A DNA stretch of 64,000 nt from Marinobacter confluentis (GTDB taxonomy: Bacteria > Pseudomonadota > Gammaproteobacteria > Pseudomonadales > Oleiphilaceae), in the NCBI RefSeq assembly GCF_004785685.1, contig NZ_SRPF01000003.1, positions 372,001 through 436,000 on the forward strand, written 5' to 3'. The stretch's first letter is position 1; every line of letters starts with the position of its first letter. A model generated the notes under the pieces. That model was not told where the DNA came from. It searched no databases and was given only the letters and a program-made list of their open reading frames with translations. Positions 50,362-59,780 of this stretch are shown piece by piece. A program made the position numbers and the translations under genes.

Positions 50362-50565
50362 ATGCTGAAGATTCTCATCGTTGTTCTCTTGCTGGCCGTT
50401 TTGGTGAGCCTTTTCAGCGGGTTGTTCTTTCTGATACGGGATGGCGGGAAAACCAACAGGGTTCTCAATTCCCTTGCACTGCGGGTCGCCCTGAGCGTAG
50501 CGCTGCTGGCGGTTATTATGCTGTCACTGTGGCAAGGGGGCCTGACGCTTAATCCGACCCCCTGA
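50362..50565 (+). CDS. Twin-transmembrane protein (DUF2909 type)
   Basis: A 67-aa protein with two hydrophobic helices (about 3-24 and 39-58) joined by IRDGGKTNRVLNSLAL. This pattern is DUF2909, a small family often encoded beside cytochrome c oxidase genes in gammaproteobacteria. It is the only + strand gene inside the cluster and converges with ctaE, 9 bp away. A link with oxidase assembly is inferred from position. Confidence 0.85.
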   Translation: MLKILIVVLLLAVLVSLFSGLFFLIRDGGKTNRVLNSLALRVALSVALLAVIMLSLWQGGLTLNPTP

Positions 50566-50574
50566 ATGCTAGTT

Positions 50575-51462
50575 TCAGAGCACGTATACGAACACGAACA
50601 GCCCCAGCCAGACGACGTCCACAAAGTGCCAGTACCACGCCGCGGCTTCAAAACCGAAGTGGTTTTCAGCCGTGAAATGGCCTTTCTGTATGCGGATCAG
50701 CATGATGACCAGCATCAATGTACCTAGAATCACGTGGGCGCCATGGAAGCCGGTCAACATGAAGAAGGTACTGCCGTAGATACCTGACTGCAGGGTCAGG
50801 CCAAGATCCTGGTAAGCGTGCACGTACTCGTAACCCTGTACACAGACGAAAACCAGTGCCAGGGCAATGGTAGCCGCAAGCCAGATCTTTGTTTTCTGGC
50901 GATGACTTTCCTTGAGTGCATGGTGGGCAACGGTCAGGGTGAAGGAAGAGGTTACCAACAGGACGGTGTTGATCAACGGCAGACCCCAGGGTCCGATGAT
51001 GCCTGAAGGCGCAGGATAGGCTTCAGGATCCGGGGTATTGAGCAGCGGCCAGGTCGCCTGGAAACCTTCCCAGAGCATATTGGTGCTGCCCTTGTCGCCC
51101 TCTCCACCCAGCCAGGGAATCGCGAACATACGGGCGTAGAAAAGAGCGCCGAAGAACGCCGCGAAGAACATCACCTCGGAAAAAATGAACCAGCTCATTC
51201 CCCAACGGAAGGAGCGGTCCATCTGCGCGCTGTATAACCCGGAGCGGCTTTCCTTGATGACGTTGCCGAACCATCCGAACAGCATGTAAACCATGATCGC
51301 TGAGCCGATCCAGAATGTGATCCAGGCTCCCATGGTATCCACGCCCTGCTTGCCATCCACCATGATGGACGCGAGGCCATACATCATTACACCCAGGCCG
51401 ACGGTGGCCACAATCGGCCACTTGCTCTGTTCCGGCACGTAATAGGTCTGGTTATCCGCCAT
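50575..51462 (-). CDS. ctaE: Cytochrome c oxidase subunit III
   Basis: A 295-aa seven-helix-type subunit of aa3 oxidase. It has FIFSEVMFFAAFFGALFYAR (with the conserved Glu), SSFTLTVAHHALKES and the closing AAWYWHFVDVVWLGLFVFVY. It follows ctaD after a 66-bp gap with a stable hairpin. The Cox11 (CtaG) gene, which usually lies between subunits I and III, is absent. Confidence 0.96.
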   Translation of the reverse strand: MADNQTYYVPEQSKWPIVATVGLGVMMYGLASIMVDGKQGVDTMGAWITFWIGSAIMVYMLFGWFGNVIKESRSGLYSAQMDRSFRWGMSWFIFSEVMFFAAFFGALFYARMFAIPWLGGEGDKGSTNMLWEGFQATWPLLNTPDPEAYPAPSGIIGPWGLPLINTVLLVTSSFTLTVAHHALKESHRQKTKIWLAATIALALVFVCVQGYEYVHAYQDLGLTLQSGIYGSTFFMLTGFHGAHVILGTLMLVIMLIRIQKGHFTAENHFGFEAAAWYWHFVDVVWLGLFVFVYVL

Positions 51463-51506
51463 GACAGTCTCCGATGGCTTGTCCGTTATCGATTATTGTT
51501 GTGACT

Positions 51507-51526
51507 GCGGGCAATCAGTTGCCCGC
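51507..51526. other. Hairpin between ctaD and ctaE
   Basis: GCGGGCAA (51507-51514), a TCAG loop and TTGCCCGC (51519-51526) form a perfect 8-bp stem just after the ctaD stop. There is no U tract, so it looks like an mRNA-stabilising or processing hairpin and not a terminator. Confidence 0.6.
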
Positions 51527-51528
51527 CC

Positions 51529-53115
51529 TTATTTCACTTCCGGCGGTGTCGCGAAGGTGTGGTACGGCGCCGGCGATGGCACTGTCCACTCCAGACCTTC
51601 TGCACCGTCCCAGGGCTTGGCCGACGCTTTCTCACCGCCTCTCACACACTTGACCACGATCACCAGGAACAGGATCTGGGTCGCGCCGAACATGAAGGCG
51701 CCGATGCTGGAGACCATGTTGAAATCAGCGAACTGCAGAGCATAGTCGGGAATACGGCGCGGCATGCCGGCCAGTCCCAGGAAGTGCATCGGGAAGAACG
51801 CCAGGTTCATGCCGACGAAGGATAGCCAGAAATGGGTCTTGGCCAGGGTTTCGTCGTACATGTGGCCGGTCCACTTGGGCAGCCAGAAGTAGGCTGACGC
51901 AAAGATACCGAAGATGGCACCAGGCACCAGTACATAGTGGAAGTGAGCAACCACAAAGTAGGTGTCGTGGTACTGGAAGTCCGCCGGCGCAATCGCCAGC
52001 ATCAGGCCAGAGAAGCCGCCGATGGTGAACAGGATGACGAAGGCCACCGCGAACAGCATGGGGGCTTCAAACGTCAGGGAACCCCGGAACATGGTGGCTA
52101 CCCAGTTAAAGACCTTCACCCCGGTTGGCACCGCGATCAGCATGGTGGCGTACATGAAGAACAGCTGACCGGCAATCGGGATACCCACAGTGAACATGTG
52201 GTGAGCCCAGACCACGAAGGACAGCAGGGCAATGGCACCGACGGCGTAAACCATGGAGGCATAACCGAACAGCGGCTTGCGCGAGAAGGCAGGGATGATA
52301 TGAGACACCGCGCCGAACGCAGGCAGAATCATGATGTAAACCTCGGGGTGTCCGAAGAACCAGAACACGTGCTGGAACAACACCGGGTCACCGCCACCAG
52401 ACGCATCGAAGAAGCTGGTGCCGAAGTTGATGTCCATCAGCATCATGGTGACCACACCTGCCAGAACGGGCATAACTGCAATCAGCAGGAACGCCGTAAT
52501 CAGCCAGGTCCAGACGAACAGGGGCATCTTCATCAGGGTCATGCCCGGCGCCCGCATATTCAGGATCGTGGCAACCACGTTAATGGCACCCATGATGGAC
52601 GACACACCCATGATGTGTACGGCGAAGATAAAGAAGGTGGTACTCGGTGGGCCGTAGGTCGTCGACAAGGGCGCGTAGAAGGTCCAGCCGAAGTTGGGCG
52701 CACCACCTTCCATGAACAGGGTGGACACCAGGATCAGGAAAGCGCAGGGCAGCAACCAGAAACTCCAGTTGTTCATTCGTGGCAGAGCCATATCGGGCGC
52801 ACCCACCATCAGTGGAAGCATCCAGTTGGCCAGGCCGACGAAAGCTGGCATTACCGCGCCGAACACCATGATCAGACCATGCATGGTGGTCATCTGGTTG
52901 AAGAATTCCGGCTGGACGATCTGCAGCCCGGGCTGGAACAGCTCAGCGCGGATGACCATCGCCATGGCCCCGCCAAGCAGGAACATGGTGAAACTGAATA
53001 TCAGGTACATGGACCCGATATCCTTGTGGTTAGTCGTCAACAGCCACCGAGTTATGCCCTTGGCAGGGCCGTGGTGATGATCGTCCTGGGCGTGGGTATC
53101 TGTAACCGCACTCAT
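51529..53115 (-). CDS. ctaD: Cytochrome c oxidase subunit I
   Basis: A 528-aa heme-copper oxidase subunit. Heme and copper ligands are in TTMHGLIMVFG, FFGHPEVYIMILPAFG (cross-linked His-Tyr), VWAHHMFTVG and YFVVAHFHYVLV. The ESH-type residues around the D and K channels follow the A-type oxidase pattern, and PEVY points to A1. It couples electron transfer from cytochrome c to proton pumping. ATG 53115 (MSAVTD) is the chosen start over 53169. Confidence 0.96.
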   Translation of the reverse strand: MSAVTDTHAQDDHHHGPAKGITRWLLTTNHKDIGSMYLIFSFTMFLLGGAMAMVIRAELFQPGLQIVQPEFFNQMTTMHGLIMVFGAVMPAFVGLANWMLPLMVGAPDMALPRMNNWSFWLLPCAFLILVSTLFMEGGAPNFGWTFYAPLSTTYGPPSTTFFIFAVHIMGVSSIMGAINVVATILNMRAPGMTLMKMPLFVWTWLITAFLLIAVMPVLAGVVTMMLMDINFGTSFFDASGGGDPVLFQHVFWFFGHPEVYIMILPAFGAVSHIIPAFSRKPLFGYASMVYAVGAIALLSFVVWAHHMFTVGIPIAGQLFFMYATMLIAVPTGVKVFNWVATMFRGSLTFEAPMLFAVAFVILFTIGGFSGLMLAIAPADFQYHDTYFVVAHFHYVLVPGAIFGIFASAYFWLPKWTGHMYDETLAKTHFWLSFVGMNLAFFPMHFLGLAGMPRRIPDYALQFADFNMVSSIGAFMFGATQILFLVIVVKCVRGGEKASAKPWDGAEGLEWTVPSPAPYHTFATPPEVK

Positions 53116-53179
53116 GAAAACCCCCGTTACCGCCTGCTTGTTCAGGCTGGTGATGTCATTAATCTGCAAGTGGTCAAAA

Positions 53180-53212
53180 ACCTGATGCCGAAGCGTTTCT
53201 CCGGCACCAGGT
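53180..53212 (-). terminator. Hairpin with U tract between ctaC and ctaD
   Basis: On the minus strand ACCTGGTGCCG pairs with CGGCATCAGGT (11 bp, one G-U) across an 11-nt loop and is followed by TTTTG. It has the form of an intrinsic terminator inside the oxidase operon. Confidence 0.7.
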
Positions 53213-53218
53213 GTTCAA

Positions 53219-54349
53219 TCATTCCTGGTTCTTGTAATCGAAGATCTCTTTGGGCGTGACCATTTCACCGGTGTCATTACCCCATGCATTCCGCTCGTAG
53301 GTAATGACGGCAGCAAGGTCAACCTCGCTCAACTGATCCCCGAAGGCCTGCATGGCGGTGCCGGAAGACCCGTTCACGACAATATCAATGTGGCCTTGCA
53401 TGTCTTCAAGGGCCATCTGACTCCCTTTCAGAGCGGGGAATGCCGGTGGCGCGCCAGTGCCATCAGGCTGGTGACAGGCGGCGCAGGCCGAGGCATAAGC
53501 CTTCTCGCCACGCTCCATCAGCTCCGCCATGGTCCAGTCTTTCTCGGTGAGTTCGGCCTCGGCCTGAGCCGCTGCTGTCTGCTCGTTAATCCAGGCGTCG
53601 TATTCCTCACGCGGAACCGCTTTGACAACCACTGGCATAAAGCCGTGTTTTATGCCGCACAGCTCAGTGCACTGCCCGCGGTAAATGCCGGGTTCATCCA
53701 CTTGCGTCCAGATTTCGTTAATAAACCCTGGAATAGCGTCTTTCTTCAGACCGAACGCCGGCACCCACCAGCTGTGAATCACATCGTTGGCGGTCAACAG
53801 CAGACGAACCCGGGTATTGGTCGGGATCACCATCGGGTTATCCACATCCAACAGGTAGTTTTCGCCCTTCTCGGTCCGGTTGTAGATTTCGTCATCGCTA
53901 GTGGAGATGTTGGAGAAATACCCGAACTCTTCGTCGATGTAATCGTACTTCCAGCGCCACTGGTAACCGGTGACCTTGATGTCAATCTCGGCTTCGGTGG
54001 TGTCGTACATGTCCACGAGTGTGGCGGTGGCGGGAATGGCCATAACCACCAGAATAACCAGCGGTATGACGGTCCAGAGAATCTCAACCAGAGTATTCTC
54101 GTGGAAGTTTGCCGGCTTGCGGTCGGGATCCCTGGATTTCCGATGAGCAAATATGGACCAGAACATGATACCGAAGACCACAACGCCGATGATGACGCAG
54201 ATCCAGAGGATGGTCATGTGAAGGTCAAAAATTTCGTTACTGGTGCCGGTGACTCCTGGGCTCATGTTCAGGGTCCAGTCCGCCATGGACATCGCCGGGA
54301 ACATCAGTCCACCCAAGAGAGCACCTGCCCGTCTTGCTTGCACGCGCAT
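53219..54349 (-). CDS. ctaC: Cytochrome c oxidase subunit II with cytochrome c domain
   Basis: A 376-aa protein. A signal peptide (ending SMADW), two membrane helices (about 45-67 and 90-112) and a cupredoxin domain with the CuA motif QCTELCGIKHGFM are followed by a fused cytochrome c domain with heme motif ACAACHQPDGTG and Met ligand near KGSQMA or GTAMQAFG. This caa3-like fusion is common in Marinobacter- and Pseudomonas-type aa3 oxidases. It is the first gene of the oxidase operon. ATG 54349 is chosen over 54421. Confidence 0.95.
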   Translation of the reverse strand: MRVQARRAGALLGGLMFPAMSMADWTLNMSPGVTGTSNEIFDLHMTILWICVIIGVVVFGIMFWSIFAHRKSRDPDRKPANFHENTLVEILWTVIPLVILVVMAIPATATLVDMYDTTEAEIDIKVTGYQWRWKYDYIDEEFGYFSNISTSDDEIYNRTEKGENYLLDVDNPMVIPTNTRVRLLLTANDVIHSWWVPAFGLKKDAIPGFINEIWTQVDEPGIYRGQCTELCGIKHGFMPVVVKAVPREEYDAWINEQTAAAQAEAELTEKDWTMAELMERGEKAYASACAACHQPDGTGAPPAFPALKGSQMALEDMQGHIDIVVNGSSGTAMQAFGDQLSEVDLAAVITYERNAWGNDTGEMVTPKEIFDYKNQE

Positions 54350-54541
54350 ACTGTGTCTCCACAGAGTGTTATTCTTGTCGGATTTCGCGACCAATCCTTC
54401 TGCCCCGAACGGTGTTCGCACACACTATTCTGGCCAGAACGGAAGCCTGCTATGGATAAATCAGGCCCAAGTATAGGCACATTCCGAAATAATTCGAAAG
54501 TCCCAGCGACCAGATTTAAATAAAAGAAGGCACTTTTTCCT
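54350..54541. promoter_or_regulatory. Divergent region between ctaC and MATE gene
   Basis: A 190-bp gap between two divergent genes that should hold the promoter of the oxidase operon. I see AT-rich stretches but no clear promoter boxes. AGAAGG at 54525-54530 could be the ribosome site of the MATE gene if it starts before 54620. Confidence 0.35.
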
Positions 54542-54619
54542 ATCAACAGAACACAGAGTAGAACCGCGAAAGCGCTTTCGCAGACAGATCGTCGGCTTTG
54601 GGCACTGGCCTGGCCGCTG

Positions 54620-55897
54620 ATGCTTACCAATCTGACGGTACCGCTGCTGGGGCTGGTGGATACGGCCGTGCTCGGGCATCTGGAAAGCCCGGAATACCTG
54701 GGTGCTGTGGCCATCGGTGCCAATCTTTTCAGCATTCTATACTGGACCTTCGGGTTCATGCGCATGGGCACCACCGGCCTGGCCGCGCAGGCGTGGGGGA
54801 AACGGGATGAATTTGCCCAGATTGCACTGCTTTTGCGCTCGGTGTTGCTGGCCGTAGCAATCGGTCTGTTGCTGATTCTGCTCCACAACCCACTGATCAG
54901 CACCGGCCTGACGTTAATGAATCCAAGCCCGAACGTTACCGGGCTGGCGGCTGAATATGCAGGTATCAGAATCTGGAGCGCACCCGCGGTACTTTGCCAG
55001 TACACCCTGGTTGGCTGGCTGATTGGCACCCAGAATCCCAAAGGCCCGATGATCATGCTGATTGTCGCCAATGGCCTGAACATCATTCTGGATGTCCTGT
55101 TCGTGACCGTGCTGGGCTGGAACAGTGCCGGCGTGGCGGCCGCGACCGTTATTGCGGAATACTCTGCGGCCGCGGTGGGTTTCTGGCTGGTGCTGAACAG
55201 GATGCCTGCCGGCCAGCGTCTTACCCGCGCGCTTTTTGGCCAGTTAAGGGATTATCTGACCATCCTGCGGGTAAACCGCTATATCATGGTTCGTACCATC
55301 GCTTTGCTGCTGGTGCTGGCCTTTTTCACCGCCCAGGGCGCCCGCCAGGGGGATACCATCCTGGCCGCCAACGCGGTTCTGATCACTTTCCTGCTGGTGA
55401 TTTCCAACGGCCTGGATGGCTTTGCCAACGCCGCCGAGGCGCTGATCGGCGAGGCGGTCGGGCAGGGTGACCGGGCCCAGTTCAAACGCGTATTCCGGGT
55501 CGCCCTGCGCTGGTCACTATGGGGCTCGGTTCTGTTTACGGTGGCGTTTGTGCTTGGCGGGAAAACCCTGATTGCCCTGCTGACAGGCATCGAGGAAGTC
55601 CGCCAGACCGCCTGGCAGTATCTGCCCTGGCTATGGGCATTACCGCTGACTGCGGTCTGGGGCTTTCTGCTAGATGGCGTGTTCATTGGCGCAACCCGAA
55701 CCCGGGACATGCAAAACACCATGCTGATGTCTGCGGGGCTGGTGTTTCTTCCAGTCTGGTGGCTGACCACCGGCTGGGGAAACCACGGGCTCTGGTTCGC
55801 ACTGATCAGTCTGATGCTTGCGCGAGCCCTGTCCATGGGATGGCTGTGCCTGCAACACACCCGCCACGACCGCTGGTTCGTGCCCACGCAGTCCTGA
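54620..55897 (+). CDS. MATE-family efflux transporter (DinF type)
   Basis: A 425-aa Na+- or H+-coupled exporter by the ATG at 54620. Family parts are NLTVPLLGLVDTAVLGHL, FGFMRMGTTGLAAQAWGK and DGFANAAEALIGEAVG. In relatives the first helix starts about 15 residues earlier. Here the upstream codons do encode that part (RRLWALAWPLMLTN) and stay open back to TAA 54521-54523, yet hold no ATG, GTG or TTG. The true start may be ATC 54542, behind AGAAGG, or the gene may be slightly damaged. The substrate is unknown. Confidence 0.85.
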   Translation: MLTNLTVPLLGLVDTAVLGHLESPEYLGAVAIGANLFSILYWTFGFMRMGTTGLAAQAWGKRDEFAQIALLLRSVLLAVAIGLLLILLHNPLISTGLTLMNPSPNVTGLAAEYAGIRIWSAPAVLCQYTLVGWLIGTQNPKGPMIMLIVANGLNIILDVLFVTVLGWNSAGVAAATVIAEYSAAAVGFWLVLNRMPAGQRLTRALFGQLRDYLTILRVNRYIMVRTIALLLVLAFFTAQGARQGDTILAANAVLITFLLVISNGLDGFANAAEALIGEAVGQGDRAQFKRVFRVALRWSLWGSVLFTVAFVLGGKTLIALLTGIEEVRQTAWQYLPWLWALPLTAVWGFLLDGVFIGATRTRDMQNTMLMSAGLVFLPVWWLTTGWGNHGLWFALISLMLARALSMGWLCLQHTRHDRWFVPTQS

Positions 55898-56038
55898 TCC
55901 TCTGTCGGTTTCAACCCGGACAACTGGCCGGGCAGATTGCGGAATCTCGTCTACACTTGTCGGTAAAAGCAGGCGTTTGGCCCAGCCAGCCACAACATCC
56001 TGTCACCAGCGATTCTGCTCCTGACAAAAGGAGGCGCC

Positions 56039-56725
56039 TTGCGACCCTATTCCGTTCAGACACTGGCATCTCCTCAAATGACACCAACGGCCGTGCTAGA
56101 TATCATCGATCAGGCAAGGCGCCAGGAAGCACGATCTGGCGCCTTTCTCCGGCAGATGCAGGAAAGCGCAGCGGCATTGCCGTCGACCATTGTGATTGAA
56201 GGCTACCAGCCGGCCGGCTGTCTGTTCCAGTTTGCGGTGGAATACATCGAGATGGCCCCCAGGCTGATCGAATGCGTCGAGGCCTGCGCTGCCGAAGCCG
56301 GGAACTCCGCTCTGTTCGCGCCCTTCATAAAAGCTGCAATTGGTTACTTTACTCAACCCTCGGTACTGCTGGTACGCTATGACGGCCTGGGTGGGCTGTT
56401 GATCAGGGCTTATCTGTGCCACCGTCTGATGGAAGAGATGTGTGAAAACAACCGCTGTACCCGTGCCAGCGAACTGGTAGACGTGGAAGCAACACGGGCG
56501 AACCTGCTGGCACACCAGTTGATTGGCGAACCTTTTGCCAACGAACTGGATCAATCCATAACCGTCACCGTGTTACAGATTGCGGGCACGCCGGATTATT
56601 ACGAACTGAATCTGGATCCGTTCGTAGATCAAACCAGGAACGCTGCGTGGGATTGGATGAAGCAGTATTGGGATAATCTGCTGGTGCGCAATCATATCCG
56701 CCTTTCTCTGGGGGGCGTTGAGTAG
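56039..56725 (+). CDS. Unknown 228-aa protein heading the cupredoxin operon
   Basis: I do not recognise this protein. It is soluble, mostly helical, with no signal peptide; typical stretches are QARRQEARSGAFLRQMQESA and AAWDWMKQYWDNLLVRNHI. It has several cysteines in the middle (ECVEACAAEAG and EMCENNRC). The start is TTG 56039 with AAAGGAGG just ahead, a very strong ribosome site. It ends 23 bp before the cupredoxin gene, so it is probably first in that operon. Confidence 0.7.
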   Translation: MRPYSVQTLASPQMTPTAVLDIIDQARRQEARSGAFLRQMQESAAALPSTIVIEGYQPAGCLFQFAVEYIEMAPRLIECVEACAAEAGNSALFAPFIKAAIGYFTQPSVLLVRYDGLGGLLIRAYLCHRLMEEMCENNRCTRASELVDVEATRANLLAHQLIGEPFANELDQSITVTVLQIAGTPDYYELNLDPFVDQTRNAAWDWMKQYWDNLLVRNHIRLSLGGVE

Positions 56726-56748
56726 TAAACGCGTGAGTGGTAAAACCA

Positions 56749-57405
56749 ATGTCAAAAAACTGGATAGTTCTGCTGCTGGCACTGGTTCCGCTGGGCCTGG
56801 CGGCGGAGCCCGCAACCCTGTCCGTACAGGTTGTCGACAGCCAGACCGGCGAACCGGTCAGCGGCGCTCGGGTGATTGTTAATCACGGTGCCGCCGCGAT
56901 ACCGTCGGCCGAAGAAATGATTCAGAAAAACCGTCAGTTCCAGCCTCAGTCGCTGCTGATCGCCAGGGGGTCAGAGGTGAACTTTCCCAACCGGGATACC
57001 ACCCAGCACCACGTCTATTCTTTTTCTCCGGCGCGGGTATTCAACATCGAACTTTACGCGGATCAGCCGGAGGCCCCGATACTGTTTGATAAAACCGGGG
57101 TGGTTGAAGTCGGCTGTAACATTCACGACCGGATGCAGGGCTTTATCCTGGTCACCGACAGCGCGCTGACCGGGCAGACTGACGATGCCGGCAACGCCAG
57201 TGTTGCACTGCCGCCAGACGTTGCAAGCCTGGGCCAGCTTGACCTCAGCCTTTGGCACCCGAGGCTGGAAAACGCCACCCGGACGGTCGATGTCAGCATA
57301 CCTGTTCCCGCCAGTGGACCCGTGGAACTGACGCTGGACCTGTCCCCTGCCGTGGAAGAATCCGGGCGGCTGGACGCACTGCAGAAACGTTTCCGGGATC
57401 TTTGA
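56749..57405 (+). CDS. Periplasmic cupredoxin-like protein (methylamine-utilisation type)
   Basis: A 218-aa exported protein. The signal peptide (1-18) is followed by a region like a carboxypeptidase-regulatory domain (LSVQVVDSQTGEPVSGARV) and a cupredoxin fold. Type 1 copper ligands are visible: His in DTTQHHVYSF, and Cys, His and Met in VGCNIHDRM. Relatives are often named methylamine utilisation proteins, but no methylamine genes are here. Its stop overlaps the ATG of the EAL gene (TGATG). It may bind copper or accept electrons in the periplasm. Confidence 0.82.
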   Translation: MSKNWIVLLLALVPLGLAAEPATLSVQVVDSQTGEPVSGARVIVNHGAAAIPSAEEMIQKNRQFQPQSLLIARGSEVNFPNRDTTQHHVYSFSPARVFNIELYADQPEAPILFDKTGVVEVGCNIHDRMQGFILVTDSALTGQTDDAGNASVALPPDVASLGQLDLSLWHPRLENATRTVDVSIPVPASGPVELTLDLSPAVEESGRLDALQKRFRDL

Positions 57406-59780
57406 TGGCCATAGCAGATCGCATCGGGTTCCGGGGGCGACTGGTGTCAGCAATGGTGGCACTGGTCGCCATTGTCAGCCTGAGCATTGGCGCACTGCTG
57501 ATGCTGTACCTGTTTGAAGATGAAAAATCCCGCGCCACGGAACAGCTCAGCCTGGGCGAGAGAGTGGCGGAAGAAACCCTGCAAAGACGCACCAGCCTGA
57601 TTTTTTCCCGACTGGACGTGGTGGTACGGGATTTCGGATTCCGTTCTGCCATGGCCAGTCGTGACCGGGTCACGGCCGACAGCGCCCTGGAAAACCAGAG
57701 TCGCCGGGTTGGCGCCCGCTTCGCAATGATCATCGACAGCGACGGCAACACCCTGGCAGCGGCGGACGAGCCGCCATCCGGGCTGGTCGCTCAGGCGGCA
57801 ACCCTGAACCTGCTGGCCGAGGCCCAGGTCAACGGATTCGCCAGCCAGATGGTCGTTCTGGATGACCGGGCCGTTGAACTGGTTACCATTCCAGTGGAAG
57901 CGCCGGGACTGAGGGCACAGCTGATCGCCGGTTTCGGTCTCGGCCGCGAGACCACCGATGTCATCGAGCGCCTGAGCGGCACAGACGTACTGTTTCGCAC
58001 CCGGGATTCTGAAGCCGACGATTATCGCTTTCTGACCGAGGCCATGGATATCGAAGAAACCCGGCTGGCAGAACTGGCCGATGTAGGGTCTGGCCCCCAG
58101 ACCGCCGGCAGTTTCGTCACCAGCGCCCACTTTTTCACCCGAATCGTCAGCCTGTCGGAAAACGCCAGCAACCCATTGCAACTGCTACTGCTGATTAACC
58201 GGGACGCCAGCCTGAATGCCTATTACCAGCGGGCCATCGAGATTCTGCTGCTGGTCAGCAGTGTGCTGGTACTGGCGGCCCTGATTGCGATGATCATGGC
58301 CCGCAGCCTGGGCCAACCGGTGCTGAGCCTGGCCCGCTACGCCAAGGCTATTGGTGATGGTGAATCCCCGGAACCGCCACCGATCAAAGCCGGGGGCGAG
58401 CTGGCTGAACTTCGCCACGCCCTGGGAGAGATGCTGCTCAAACTCCGGGATCGGGAAGAGCAGATTCGCTACGCCGCCAGCCACGACGAAATCACCGGGC
58501 TACCGAACGTCCATGCCTTTCTGAACAGTGTGCGGGAAAGCCTGCGAAACAACGAGACCTACCGGTTGTTCGGCCTGCGGATCAACGAGCTTCCCAACAT
58601 TAACGACACCCTGGGCCTGGCCTTTGGCGACAAGGTGCTGCGAGCCGTTGCCGGGCGCCTGAGCCAGGAATTGCCCGAGCATTCAGAGCTGGCGCGCACC
58701 GGCGGCGGTGAGTTCCTGATGCTGGCGGAGGCCTGCACCGGTGAAGCCCTGGACCGACTGGCCCACCAGATTCTGGACGCAGTTCAGGCCCCCATGCAGA
58801 TCGACAGCACCCCTTTTGCCCTGCGTTGCACCATGGTATCCCTGCAATTACCGGAAGACGCTCAGGACACCGACCAGGTCCGCCGCCGCCTGAACCTGAC
58901 CTTCGAGATGGCGCAAACCACCCGCCAGCGAATCACCCACTACCAGCCGGGCAGAGACGAGAACCATCTGCGGGAACTTCAGATCATTGCCGACCTGACC
59001 ACGGCAATTTCCAGCATGGGTCTGCATATGAACTATCAACCCAAGCTGGCCATGGCCGACGGGCGTCCCAAACAGGTCGAGGCCCTGGTGCGCTGGATAC
59101 ACCCGGACCTGGGCTTTATTTCGCCGGAAGAATTCATTTTCCTCGCCGAACAGTCCGGCCAGATTACCGAACTGACCCGCCATATCCTTGCCCGGGTTGC
59201 TGAAGACGCCCGCGCCTGGCACAGGGCCGGCCTGGATATCGGTGTCGCCATCAACCTGTCAGCGCTTGACCTGACCCGGCCCGAACTGATCGACGAGGTT
59301 GCGGATGCGTTTGCCGACTGGCCGATGGCGATGTCTGACATCACACTGGAAGTCACCGAAAGTGCACTGATGGAAGACCCCGAAACGGCTCTTGAAACCC
59401 TGGGCCGGCTCCGGGCGCTGGGCGTCACCCTGTCCGTCGATGACTTCGGCACCGGCTATTCATCCCTGTCGCAGCTGCGCAAGCTGCCAGTCCAGGAACT
59501 GAAAATCGACAAATCCTTTGTGCTCAGGCTGGATACCGAGCCCCAGGATCAACTGATCGTCAAATCCACCATTGATATGGCTCACGGGCTGGGCCTCAGT
59601 ATTGTCGCCGAGGGCATCGAGAACCGGGAAGCCTGGCACCTGCTGAAACAGTGGGGCTGTGAAACCGGCCAGGGCTTTTACATGAGTCGGCCTGTGGGCG
59701 CCGAGGAACTGCCCGCCACACTGCAAGCCCTTCAGGCCCTGAAACCTGAACTGGTAACCTCCGGAGAAACCACGTCATGA
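57405..59780 (+). CDS. Membrane c-di-GMP phosphodiesterase (degenerate GGDEF + EAL)
   Basis: A 791-aa protein. A membrane helix (about 13-36), a large periplasmic sensor region (about 37-280), a second helix (about 282-305), a HAMP-like linker, a GGDEF domain with the site changed to GGGEF, and a complete EAL domain follow. EAL residues are all present: QVEALVRWIHP, AINLSALD, LEVTES, DDFGTGYSSLSQL, LKIDKSF and AEGIE. It should degrade c-di-GMP in response to a periplasmic cue. Both ends overlap neighbours by a few bases, so it is tightly coupled to the cupredoxin and the DUF3034 gene. Confidence 0.92.
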   Translation: MAIADRIGFRGRLVSAMVALVAIVSLSIGALLMLYLFEDEKSRATEQLSLGERVAEETLQRRTSLIFSRLDVVVRDFGFRSAMASRDRVTADSALENQSRRVGARFAMIIDSDGNTLAAADEPPSGLVAQAATLNLLAEAQVNGFASQMVVLDDRAVELVTIPVEAPGLRAQLIAGFGLGRETTDVIERLSGTDVLFRTRDSEADDYRFLTEAMDIEETRLAELADVGSGPQTAGSFVTSAHFFTRIVSLSENASNPLQLLLLINRDASLNAYYQRAIEILLLVSSVLVLAALIAMIMARSLGQPVLSLARYAKAIGDGESPEPPPIKAGGELAELRHALGEMLLKLRDREEQIRYAASHDEITGLPNVHAFLNSVRESLRNNETYRLFGLRINELPNINDTLGLAFGDKVLRAVAGRLSQELPEHSELARTGGGEFLMLAEACTGEALDRLAHQILDAVQAPMQIDSTPFALRCTMVSLQLPEDAQDTDQVRRRLNLTFEMAQTTRQRITHYQPGRDENHLRELQIIADLTTAISSMGLHMNYQPKLAMADGRPKQVEALVRWIHPDLGFISPEEFIFLAEQSGQITELTRHILARVAEDARAWHRAGLDIGVAINLSALDLTRPELIDEVADAFADWPMAMSDITLEVTESALMEDPETALETLGRLRALGVTLSVDDFGTGYSSLSQLRKLPVQELKIDKSFVLRLDTEPQDQLIVKSTIDMAHGLGLSIVAEGIENREAWHLLKQWGCETGQGFYMSRPVGAEELPATLQALQALKPELVTSGETTS

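Noticed and set aside
51937..53259. A 440-aa open frame on the + strand
   Set aside because: It lies opposite ctaD, is very rich in His and Gln, and has no domain features; it is a shadow of the subunit I gene.
57405..59780. A bifunctional cyclase/phosphodiesterase
   Set aside because: The GGDEF site is changed to GGGEF while the EAL site is complete, so cyclase activity is unlikely.
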